This document shows positions 1-5,682 of a stretch of DNA of 21,840 bases, one piece after another; position 1 is the stretch's first letter, and each line of letters starts with the position of its first letter. Origin of the DNA: an uncultured Prevotella sp. Its GTDB lineage: Bacteria; Bacteroidota; Bacteroidia; Bacteroidales; Bacteroidaceae. The notes beneath the pieces were generated by a model. The model saw only the letters and a program-made list of their open reading frames with translations, was not told the origin of the DNA and did not search any database. The translations under genes and the position numbers were made by a program. The DNA lies in assembly GCA_937895845.1 (NCBI GenBank), contig CALBLK010000061.1, positions 1 through 21,840 on the forward strand. The letters run 5' to 3'.

Positions 1-54
1 TTAGGATACAAGATTCTCAATCTTGGCATAGGGGTTCGATTCCCCTATCCACTA
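1..54 (+). tRNA. tRNA-Glu (anticodon CTC), 5' end outside window
   Basis: This is the 3' three-quarters of a tRNA. The anticodon stem is CAAGA (9-13) with TCTTG (21-25), and the 7-base loop TTCTCAA places anticodon CTC at 16-18, which reads the glutamate codon GAG. The preceding AGGATAC resembles the D-arm end of tRNA-Glu. The T stem is AGGGG with CCCCT around the canonical TTCGATT loop (35-41). The acceptor 3' strand is at 47-53 and discriminator A at 54. The following bases are CAA, so CCA is not encoded and would be added after transcription. About 20 bases of the 5' end lie before the window, so the acceptor pairing cannot be checked. Confidence 0.9.
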
Positions 55-64
55 CAAGCAAAGG

Positions 65-90
65 TCTTTTGGAGTTTCCAAAAGATTTTA
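65..90 (+). terminator. Intrinsic terminator after tRNA-Glu
   Basis: TCTTTTGGA (65-73) and TCCAAAAGA (77-85) form a perfect 9-bp stem with a 3-base loop, followed by TTTTA. It starts 11 bases after the tRNA discriminator base, as expected for the end of a tRNA transcript. Confidence 0.8.
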
Positions 91-389
91 TTGTATATTG
101 CCCCATCTGCTTTCGTGTCCATGTTAACTGAGTATTGTAGAAACAAAACAATTACAACCAATTCCACGCCAGTCTCTCATGGTACGAATGGGCGAGATTT
201 TGCTGCACCCAATAATTCCAGGCGCAAAATAAGTGAAAGTTCAGAAAAGTCGCAAGGGAACGGCAGGAAAAAAGTGCGGTCTGGCAGTCTGGCGGTTTTT
301 CAGCCTGTGTTGCGGAGACCTTGACCCGGCTGGAATCCCCATCGGAATGCGGGGAGAAGGCCAATTAAAACAGTTTCAAAAAGCACCTT
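91..389. other. Gene-poor interval between tRNA-Glu terminator and tag
   Basis: I see no supported gene here. A 70-codon minus-strand open frame (152-364) and two short plus-strand frames exist, but none shows a recognisable domain and their composition is not protein-like. A short tandem repeat, GTCTGGC at 279-285 and again at 287-293, lies inside. No TAnnTTTG element was found on the plus strand ahead of tag, so the tag promoter is not identified. The stretch could be a decayed gene or a dispersed intergenic sequence. Confidence 0.5.
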
Positions 390-968
390 ATGGATCAGAA
401 AGGCATGAAACGTTGCCAATGGTGCAACATGAGCAACCCACTCTACGTCAGCTATCACGACCACGAATGGGGTGCAGCCGTACATGATGACCACAAACTT
501 TTTGAAATGCTACTGCTGGAGAGTTTCCAGGCGGGTCTGTCATGGGAATGTGTACTCAACAAGAGGGAAGCGTTCAGAAAGGCTTTCAGCGGTTTTGACT
601 ACACAAAAGTGGCATCGTATGACACAGCCAAGACAGAGATGCTCTGCAACGAAAAAAGTATCATCCGCAACCGCATGAAAATAAACGCTGCTGTTAGCAA
701 CGCTAAAGTATTTTTACAAATACAGCGCGAGTTCGGCTCCTTCAACTGCTACATCTGGGCGTTTACAAGCGGGAAAACCATCTACGAGTGCGGCCACACA
801 AGTTCGCCATTGTCAGACACAGTTTCCAGAGATTTGAAAAGGCGCGGAATGAAGTTTGTGGGCACAACCATCATCTACTCCTATTTGCAGGCCATTGGCA
901 TCATTAACTCGCACGAACAGGGATGCTGGCTGCATTTCAACCAAGACAAAAGTGCCAGTTTGCGTTGA
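390..968 (+). CDS. tag: DNA-3-methyladenine glycosylase I
   Basis: Base-excision repair glycosylase that removes 3-methyladenine from alkylated DNA in the cytoplasm. The 192-residue product matches the family length (E. coli Tag is 187). Near the N-terminus is MKRCQWC followed by YHDHEWG, a hallmark of the family. LFEMLLLESFQAGLSW then carries the expected catalytic glutamate region. The C-terminal SHEQGCW retains the H-x3-C pair which, with the N-terminal Cys and His, forms the zinc site of E. coli Tag. The start is uncertain: ATG at 390 gives five extra residues, while ATG at 405 (starting MKRC) fits homologues better and has AGAAAGG just upstream. It stands alone, converging on the patatin-like gene. 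Confidence 0.93.
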   Translation: MDQKGMKRCQWCNMSNPLYVSYHDHEWGAAVHDDHKLFEMLLLESFQAGLSWECVLNKREAFRKAFSGFDYTKVASYDTAKTEMLCNEKSIIRNRMKINAAVSNAKVFLQIQREFGSFNCYIWAFTSGKTIYECGHTSSPLSDTVSRDLKRRGMKFVGTTIIYSYLQAIGIINSHEQGCWLHFNQDKSASLR

Positions 969-1114
969 AACCAACAATCTTTCTTTGGATTCCGGTCTGT
1001 TTCACCCCGCGAAACGGTTCATCTGATGACACGGCGGAACAGTCCTTTTCATGCTGCAATATGGGCCGGGATGGCGAGCCAGAAGCAGCCATCTTGCTAC
1101 ACTTCTTCTTTTAA

Positions 1115-1963
1115 TCACTTTTCCAAGGAAAGGCAATAGCGTTCCCCAAGCTCGAAGCCCTCTTCGTAGAGCCTCTCCAGTTTGGACGGGTCTTTCTCAA
1201 TACGCCCCACCTCCATAGGCCGCAATGGACGGATACAGGTTACGGTTCCCTCGTCTTCCATTCTCTCAAGCATCTCCATCTGGGCATTATAAACCGCGAT
1301 ACGGTGACTGAGAGCAACTCTGAGACGAGGGTAGCTACGGTAAATAAACGCAGGAATCTTGCGGTCGTGTCCGGTATTTCTGAATCCTCTGTTCCGTGTG
1401 GCCACCACGACATTATGCGAATACCCTTTCGCTATGGCGTGCTCAACAGGGATACTGTCCACGATGCCGCCATCCAGCATGGGCACCCCATCGACCTTGA
1501 CAATCTTAGCCACATACGGCAGACTGCTACTGGCCCTCACAATATCAAGCGCACGCTGCCTACAGCCATTTTTCTCGGTCAGATACTCAGCCCTTCCTGT
1601 CAGGCAGTTTGTCGTTACCATCTCAAAGGTGCATGGATTGGCAAAAAACGTGTCATAATCGAAAGGAACAAGTTCGTTAGGGAAGCGGTCGTAAAGCAGC
1701 ACAGGGTCAAATATACTTCCCTTAGTCACCAAATTTTTCAGATTAAGGTAGTCATATTTCACCAGCATGTCAATGTTGGAAATGCGCGCCCTGCGAGGCT
1801 GCCTGCTGACATAGGACATTCCGTTGCAAGCCCCGGCCGACACCGCCACTATATAGTTGAACCACACTTCATGTTTCATAAAGGCGTCAAGCACACCACT
1901 TGTGAACACGCCACGCATTCCTCCACCTTCCAATACAAGCCCCGAATTCCTTACAATCTGCAT
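1115..1963 (-). CDS. Patatin-like phospholipase family protein
   Basis: Predicted serine acyl hydrolase of the patatin/RssA-YjjU type, probably cytoplasmic or membrane-associated, acting on lipid esters; the substrate is unknown. The 282-residue protein has the oxyanion-hole glycine loop GGGMRG (about 13-18), the nucleophile motif AVSAGA with Ser42, and the dyad aspartate in DGG (Asp164). The first position of the G-x-S-x-G elbow is alanine rather than glycine, which is mildly unusual, while both catalytic residues are present. No signal peptide or membrane segment is visible. It is divergent from the Xaa-Pro aminopeptidase gene with a back-to-back promoter pair between them, and converges on tag. 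Family assignment is secure, function only general. Confidence 0.9.
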   Translation of the reverse strand: MQIVRNSGLVLEGGGMRGVFTSGVLDAFMKHEVWFNYIVAVSAGACNGMSYVSRQPRRARISNIDMLVKYDYLNLKNLVTKGSIFDPVLLYDRFPNELVPFDYDTFFANPCTFEMVTTNCLTGRAEYLTEKNGCRQRALDIVRASSSLPYVAKIVKVDGVPMLDGGIVDSIPVEHAIAKGYSHNVVVATRNRGFRNTGHDRKIPAFIYRSYPRLRVALSHRIAVYNAQMEMLERMEDEGTVTCIRPLRPMEVGRIEKDPSKLERLYEEGFELGERYCLSLEK

Positions 1964-1985
1964 AACAAACGGCTAAAAAGTCATG

Positions 1986-1993
1986 CAAAGATA
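1986..1993 (-). promoter_or_regulatory. Bacteroidota -7 element for the patatin-like gene
   Basis: On the minus strand this reads TATCTTTG, a full match to the Bacteroidota consensus TAnnTTTG. It lies 22 bases upstream of the patatin-like start codon, giving a very short leader. No good TTTG/TTG element is visible at the usual 19-21 base spacing. Confidence 0.55.
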
Positions 1994-2015
1994 CACCTTT
2001 TCAAACAAAAAGCTA

Positions 2016-2023
2016 TATCTTTG
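2016..2023 (+). promoter_or_regulatory. Bacteroidota -7 element for the M24 peptidase gene
   Basis: TATCTTTG on the plus strand matches TAnnTTTG and lies 50 bases before the start codon at 2074. It is the mirror image of the element at 1986-1993. With flanking bases the two form a perfect 10-bp inverted repeat (1984-1993 and 2016-2025). A clear -33 element is not visible. Confidence 0.6.
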
Positions 2024-2073
2024 CACCAAATTGTTAGGCGTGAATACGCCATTCACAACAAAAATCCAAGCGT

Positions 2074-3480
2074 ATGTTTGATACAAGAACTTACATCAGA
2101 AGAAGAGCAGAGCTGAAAAAGCTCATGCACGATGGCATTATCATCCTCTTTGGCAACAATGATGCCCCTGCCAACTATCCATCCAACGCTTACTCGCCTT
2201 TCCGCCAGGATTCGACCTTTGTCTATTATTTCGGTCTTCACCGCGACGGGCTTGTCGGTGTTATTGACATTGACTGTGATACCGAGACCATTTACGGTGA
2301 CGACATTGACATCGAAGACATCGTTTGGTACGGCTCGGTTGACTGCGTGAGCAGCCTTGCCCGTCAAGTGGGTGTCGGCCAGACAGCCCCTATGAAAAAG
2401 CTTGCAGACGTGTGCGCAAAGGCTCAGGGGGACGGCAGAAAGGTACACTTCCTCCCGGCCTACCGCTTTGACACCAAAATTCAGATAATGGACTTGCTGG
2501 GCATCCATCCCAGCAAGCAGAAAGACCGAGCTTCGCTTGAACTGATTAGCGCAGTGGTGAAAATGCGCAGTACGAAAGAGCCGCAAGAGATTGCAGCTAT
2601 CGAACAGGCCTGCGAGGTGGGCTACAAGATGCACACCACAGCCATGCGTCTGGTCAAGCCAGGCGTGACCGAGCGTTACATTGCCGGGCAGGTTGACGGT
2701 GTTGCGCGTTCGTATGCCCAGGGGGTGAGCTTTGCAACCATTTTCAGCCAGCACGGCGAAATCATGCACGGGCAGCCATCGCCAGCCGCACTTGAAGACG
2801 GGCGGCTTGTACTGTGTGATGCAGGATGCGAACTTGACGACTATTGCTCAGACAACACGCGCACGATGCCGGTCAATGGCCGTTTCAGCCAAAGGCAGCT
2901 GGAAATTTACAGTATCGTGGAAGCCTGCCATGACTATGTGCTGACGTTGGCCAAGCCAGGCGTGAAATACTTTGATGTCCACCTTGAAGTGTGCCGGTTG
3001 ATGACCAACCGTCTCAAAGAGTTAGGGTTGATGAAGGGAGACACAGAAGAGGCTGTTCGCGCCGGAGCCCACGCCATGTTCCTCCCTCACGGTCTGGGCC
3101 ACATGATGGGCATGGATGTCCATGACATGGAGGGACTTGGCCAGATTTATGTGGGCTTTGACGCGGAGACACGCCCCAACCTTGAACAGTTTGGCACCAA
3201 CTGCCTGCGCATGGGCCGCAGACTGGAAGAGGGTTTCGTGGTAACAGACGAGCCTGGCATCTATTTTATCCCGGCCCTGATTGATGAGTGGCGGGCCAAG
3301 GGTCACTGTGCAGAATACCTCAATTTTGACAAGCTGGAGACCTACAAAGATTTCGGAGGCATACGTATAGAGGACGATGTGCTCATCACCAAAGATGGAT
3401 GCCGGTTCCTTGGCAAAAACCGCATTCCCTATCACCCCAAGGACATCGAAGCGTTCATGGACACACAAAACAGTCTGTAA
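2074..3480 (+). CDS. pepP: Xaa-Pro aminopeptidase (M24 family, aminopeptidase P type)
   Basis: Dinuclear-metal aminopeptidase that releases the N-terminal residue preceding proline in peptides. The 468-residue protein has an N-terminal creatinase-like domain (about 1-160) and a C-terminal pita-bread M24 domain. Metal ligands are recognisable: Asp249 in CDAG, Asp260 in SDNTRT, His343 in HGLGH, Glu393 in TDEPGIY and Glu433 in RIEDD. There is no signal peptide, so it is cytoplasmic. It begins the plus-strand pair with the C1 peptidase gene 41 bases downstream, with no promoter seen between them, so co-transcription is likely. The alternative, a prolidase acting on dipeptides only, is less likely given the large N-terminal domain. 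Confidence 0.92.
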   Translation: MFDTRTYIRRRAELKKLMHDGIIILFGNNDAPANYPSNAYSPFRQDSTFVYYFGLHRDGLVGVIDIDCDTETIYGDDIDIEDIVWYGSVDCVSSLARQVGVGQTAPMKKLADVCAKAQGDGRKVHFLPAYRFDTKIQIMDLLGIHPSKQKDRASLELISAVVKMRSTKEPQEIAAIEQACEVGYKMHTTAMRLVKPGVTERYIAGQVDGVARSYAQGVSFATIFSQHGEIMHGQPSPAALEDGRLVLCDAGCELDDYCSDNTRTMPVNGRFSQRQLEIYSIVEACHDYVLTLAKPGVKYFDVHLEVCRLMTNRLKELGLMKGDTEEAVRAGAHAMFLPHGLGHMMGMDVHDMEGLGQIYVGFDAETRPNLEQFGTNCLRMGRRLEEGFVVTDEPGIYFIPALIDEWRAKGHCAEYLNFDKLETYKDFGGIRIEDDVLITKDGCRFLGKNRIPYHPKDIEAFMDTQNSL

Positions 3481-3521
3481 AATTGGACATTTAAAGCAAA
3501 TACCAAATCAATAATTCAAGA

Positions 3522-4724
3522 ATGAAGAAACTTTTCACACTCTCGCTCATTGCTTTAGTGGCTGTCGGAGCGAGTGCGGAGACAAAGAAAGACTCCGTAA
3601 ACAAGAACAAGCCGGTGTTTACCACCATCAAGGAAAACAAGATTACCAGCATCAAAGACCAGAACAGAAGCGGAACATGCTGGGCTTACTCCACACTCTC
3701 ATATTTTGAAAGCGAGATTTTGAAAAAGACAGGAAAGACATACGACCTGTGCGAAAACTTTGTGGCCAACAAGACTTATATGGACCGGGCCATCCAGGTG
3801 GTGCGTCTCCATGGTGACTGCCAGTTTTCGCAGGGAGGCTCTGCCTATGACCCACTCTACTGTTTGCAGCACTATGGCATCTGCCCCGAAAATGCCATGC
3901 CTTTCCCCGGTTCGCTCTACGGAGACTCGCTCAACAATTTCAACGAATTTTTCGGAGTGATGGCCCCTTACGTGGATGCCATTGCCAAAAGCAAGGAAAA
4001 GAAAATCAGCTCTCAATGGAAAGTTGGTCTCCAGGGCATTCTGGATGCCTATCTGGGCAAATGCCCCGAGAAGTTCAAATATGAGGGCAAGGAATACACG
4101 CCAAAATCATTTGCAGCCAGCCTTGGTCTCAACTTCGATGACTATGTGACGATAACTTCCTATACCCATCACCCATTCTACACGCGCTTCGCAGTGGAAG
4201 TCCAGGACAACTGGCGCAACCCGCTGTCATACAATGTGCCAATAGACGAAATGATGCGCATCATTGACAACGCCATCGAGCAGGGCTACTGCATTGCTTG
4301 GGGCGGGGATGTGAGCGAAGACGGCTTCACGCGCTCTGGCCTGGCCTATGCCTACGACACCAAAAAGATTCAGAGCCTTAAAGGCAGTGATGCCGCTCGC
4401 TGGCTGCGTTTGGAGAAGAGCAAGAAGACAGAACTTTATGACTCGCTGGGATGCACAGCCCCTGAAATTGTCCCCACCCAGAAGATGCGACAGGAGCGTT
4501 TTGACAACTGGGAACTTACAGATGACCATGGTATGCTAATCTTTGGTATTGCCAAAGACCAGAATGGCAAAGAATATTATATGGTTAAAAACTCCTGGGG
4601 AGAATATGGCAATTACAAGGGTATATGGTATATGACAAAGGCATTTATAGCCGCAAACACTATGGACTACATGGTCAACAAGAATGCCATACCCAAAGAC
4701 ATCCGCAAGAAATTAGGTCTCTAA
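3522..4724 (+). CDS. Exported C1-family cysteine peptidase (aminopeptidase C / bleomycin hydrolase-like)
   Basis: Papain-fold cysteine peptidase. A signal peptide is evident: KK followed by a hydrophobic stretch and ASA before Glu20, so it is probably exported to the periplasm. The catalytic set is complete: Gln47 of the oxyanion hole, Cys53 in SGTCWAYS, His336 in DDHGM and Asn357 in KNSWG. The long segment between Cys and His (about 280 residues) and the 400-residue length fit the C1B bleomycin hydrolase/PepC group rather than papain. The C-terminus ends KKLGL; in PepC-type enzymes the C-terminus sits in the active site and sets aminopeptidase activity, so this may be an exopeptidase. It lies 41 bases after pepP, with a terminator about 190 bases past its stop. 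Confidence 0.88.
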   Translation: MKKLFTLSLIALVAVGASAETKKDSVNKNKPVFTTIKENKITSIKDQNRSGTCWAYSTLSYFESEILKKTGKTYDLCENFVANKTYMDRAIQVVRLHGDCQFSQGGSAYDPLYCLQHYGICPENAMPFPGSLYGDSLNNFNEFFGVMAPYVDAIAKSKEKKISSQWKVGLQGILDAYLGKCPEKFKYEGKEYTPKSFAASLGLNFDDYVTITSYTHHPFYTRFAVEVQDNWRNPLSYNVPIDEMMRIIDNAIEQGYCIAWGGDVSEDGFTRSGLAYAYDTKKIQSLKGSDAARWLRLEKSKKTELYDSLGCTAPEIVPTQKMRQERFDNWELTDDHGMLIFGIAKDQNGKEYYMVKNSWGEYGNYKGIWYMTKAFIAANTMDYMVNKNAIPKDIRKKLGL

Positions 4725-4789
4725 GAAAGTACCATTTCACCCCAAATAGGCCAATTAGATTTGGTCCAAGGCTACTGTTTTTTGTACAG

Positions 4790-4848
4790 CTTGCTGGCGG
4801 CAGTGCTGAATTCATAGCGGGCTATGGCGAAGCACTTACGCCAGCAAG
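4790..4848. repeat. Long interrupted hairpin (inverted repeat)
   Basis: The outer stem CTTGCTGGCG (4790-4799) pairs perfectly with CGCCAGCAAG (4839-4848). After a 2x2 internal loop, AGTGCT (4802-4807) pairs with AGCACT (4831-4836). At the tip CATAG (4813-4817) pairs with CTATG (4822-4826) around CGGG. No T-tract follows on either side, so it is not a simple terminator. It could be a small RNA, an mRNA-stabilising 3' structure or a REP-like repeat. Confidence 0.6.
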
Positions 4849-4912
4849 TTGCCAAAAGGAACAGTGACAGGGGCGGAAAGGCTGAAAGTCAGCATAAATC
4901 GCCATCTTTTTT

Positions 4913-4933
4913 TCGGCCTAATGGCCGATTTTT
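4913..4933 (+). terminator. Intrinsic terminator for the pepP-C1 peptidase transcript
   Basis: TCGGCC (4913-4918), loop TAAT, GGCCGA (4923-4928), then TTTTT (4929-4933). It is a 6-bp GC-rich stem directly followed by a T-tract on the plus strand, 189 bases after the C1 peptidase stop. Confidence 0.75.
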
Positions 4934-4950
4934 GGTTCAGAGGAGCCCAT

Positions 4951-5002
4951 AACAAAACAAACTGCACGAGGCCGGACGCATATCACGTCCGGCCTCGTGC
5001 AG
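4951..5002 (-). terminator. Strong intrinsic terminator of the mutA-mutB-HD operon
   Basis: A perfect 17-bp inverted repeat (4962-4978 with 4986-5002) encloses a 7-base loop. On the minus strand it is followed by TTTGTTTTGTT (4951-4961). It starts 36 bases after the HD gene stop. The stem is unusually long and GC-rich (13 of 17 pairs are G-C). Confidence 0.85.
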
Positions 5003-5038
5003 CATTACAGTAGTTGCAGCAACAAAAAATAGCCCCGA

Positions 5039-5671
5039 CTATTCAAGGATATGTGCGGCAAGACCGTCTGAAGCCTGTAGCAACGCGACAAGAGGCACCC
5101 CTGATGCAGAAGAGATGTTGCTTTTTTCCTCATAGCTTTGGAAGGGCAAATCCCAGGCTCCCATGTGCCAACGAATAGCCAACAATTCATCATTGGTCAG
5201 TTCGAGTCCCAAGCGGAGCAGCATCACTACCGACTTTTCGCCATGACCGAACGGGAAGCGAGAGTAGTCAACCTCATAACCCTGATAGGTTTCCCAACGT
5301 CCGTTGGCATCCTTGCGGTATCTGGCCACTTTATGATAGATGTTTGACTTGCATACATCATGGAGCAATGCGGCAATTTTAACACTGTCCTCAGGCAAGC
5401 GTTCTTTCAAGTCTGGCTTCATCTCAATGAGCATGTTCCGCAGCCGCAGGGCCGTATGGCACACGTTGAGAGAGTGTTCCACCAGCCCCCCATCATGGTT
5501 AAGATGCAAACAGATCGAAGCGGGAGCTATGAAAAAGCCCGCCTTGTCCAAATAGGCAATAACCTTGCCCACCCCGGCACGGTTCGTGGAGGTGAGCAAG
5601 GCAACAAACTCGTCTTTCATCTTTTGCAGAGTCTTTGAAAGAATTTCAATCGGCTCAATCCGGGAAATCAA
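5039..5671 (-). CDS. HD-domain hydrolase, function unknown
   Basis: A 210-residue HD-superfamily protein, expected to be a metal-dependent phosphohydrolase. Likely metal ligands are His66 (VEHS), the His104-Asp105 doublet (LLHD) and Asp202 near the end (ASDG); His143 (GHGE) and His169 are further candidates. No membrane segment or partner domain is visible. The start codon is TTG at 5671, with AAGGA upstream and an in-frame stop closing the frame just before; an ATG at 5620 would give 193 residues. It lies 11 bases after mutB and shares its terminator, so it is the third gene of the mutase operon. A nucleotide or nucleotide-cofactor substrate is only a guess. Confidence 0.82.
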   Translation of the reverse strand: MISRIEPIEILSKTLQKMKDEFVALLTSTNRAGVGKVIAYLDKAGFFIAPASICLHLNHDGGLVEHSLNVCHTALRLRNMLIEMKPDLKERLPEDSVKIAALLHDVCKSNIYHKVARYRKDANGRWETYQGYEVDYSRFPFGHGEKSVVMLLRLGLELTNDELLAIRWHMGAWDLPFQSYEEKSNISSASGVPLVALLQASDGLAAHILE

Positions 5672-5682
5672 GGCTCTTGTCC

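Larger units (their letters stand above)
4725..5038. other. Structured gap between converging operons
   Basis: No gene is supported in these 314 bases. They hold four hairpins: a 59-base interrupted stem (4790-4848), a 5-bp stem GCTGA/TCAGC (4881-4893), a plus-strand terminator (4913-4933) and a perfect 17-bp minus-strand terminator (4962-5002). The long gap before the plus-strand terminator means the upstream transcript probably carries a structured 3' untranslated region of roughly 190 bases, unless a separate small RNA lies here. Confidence 0.6.

Noticed and set aside
1068..1095. Hairpin GGGATGGC/GCCATCTT between the converging tag and patatin-like genes
   Set aside because: The 12-base loop and lack of an adjacent T-tract make it a poor intrinsic terminator, so it was not listed as a feature.
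1304..2116. A 270-codon plus-strand open frame opposite the patatin-like gene
   Set aside because: It is antisense to a gene with intact catalytic motifs, spans the divergent promoter region, and its translation has no domain-like features.
2053..2769. A 238-codon minus-strand open frame opposite pepP
   Set aside because: Shadow of the M24 peptidase gene; no domain and no plausible promoter.
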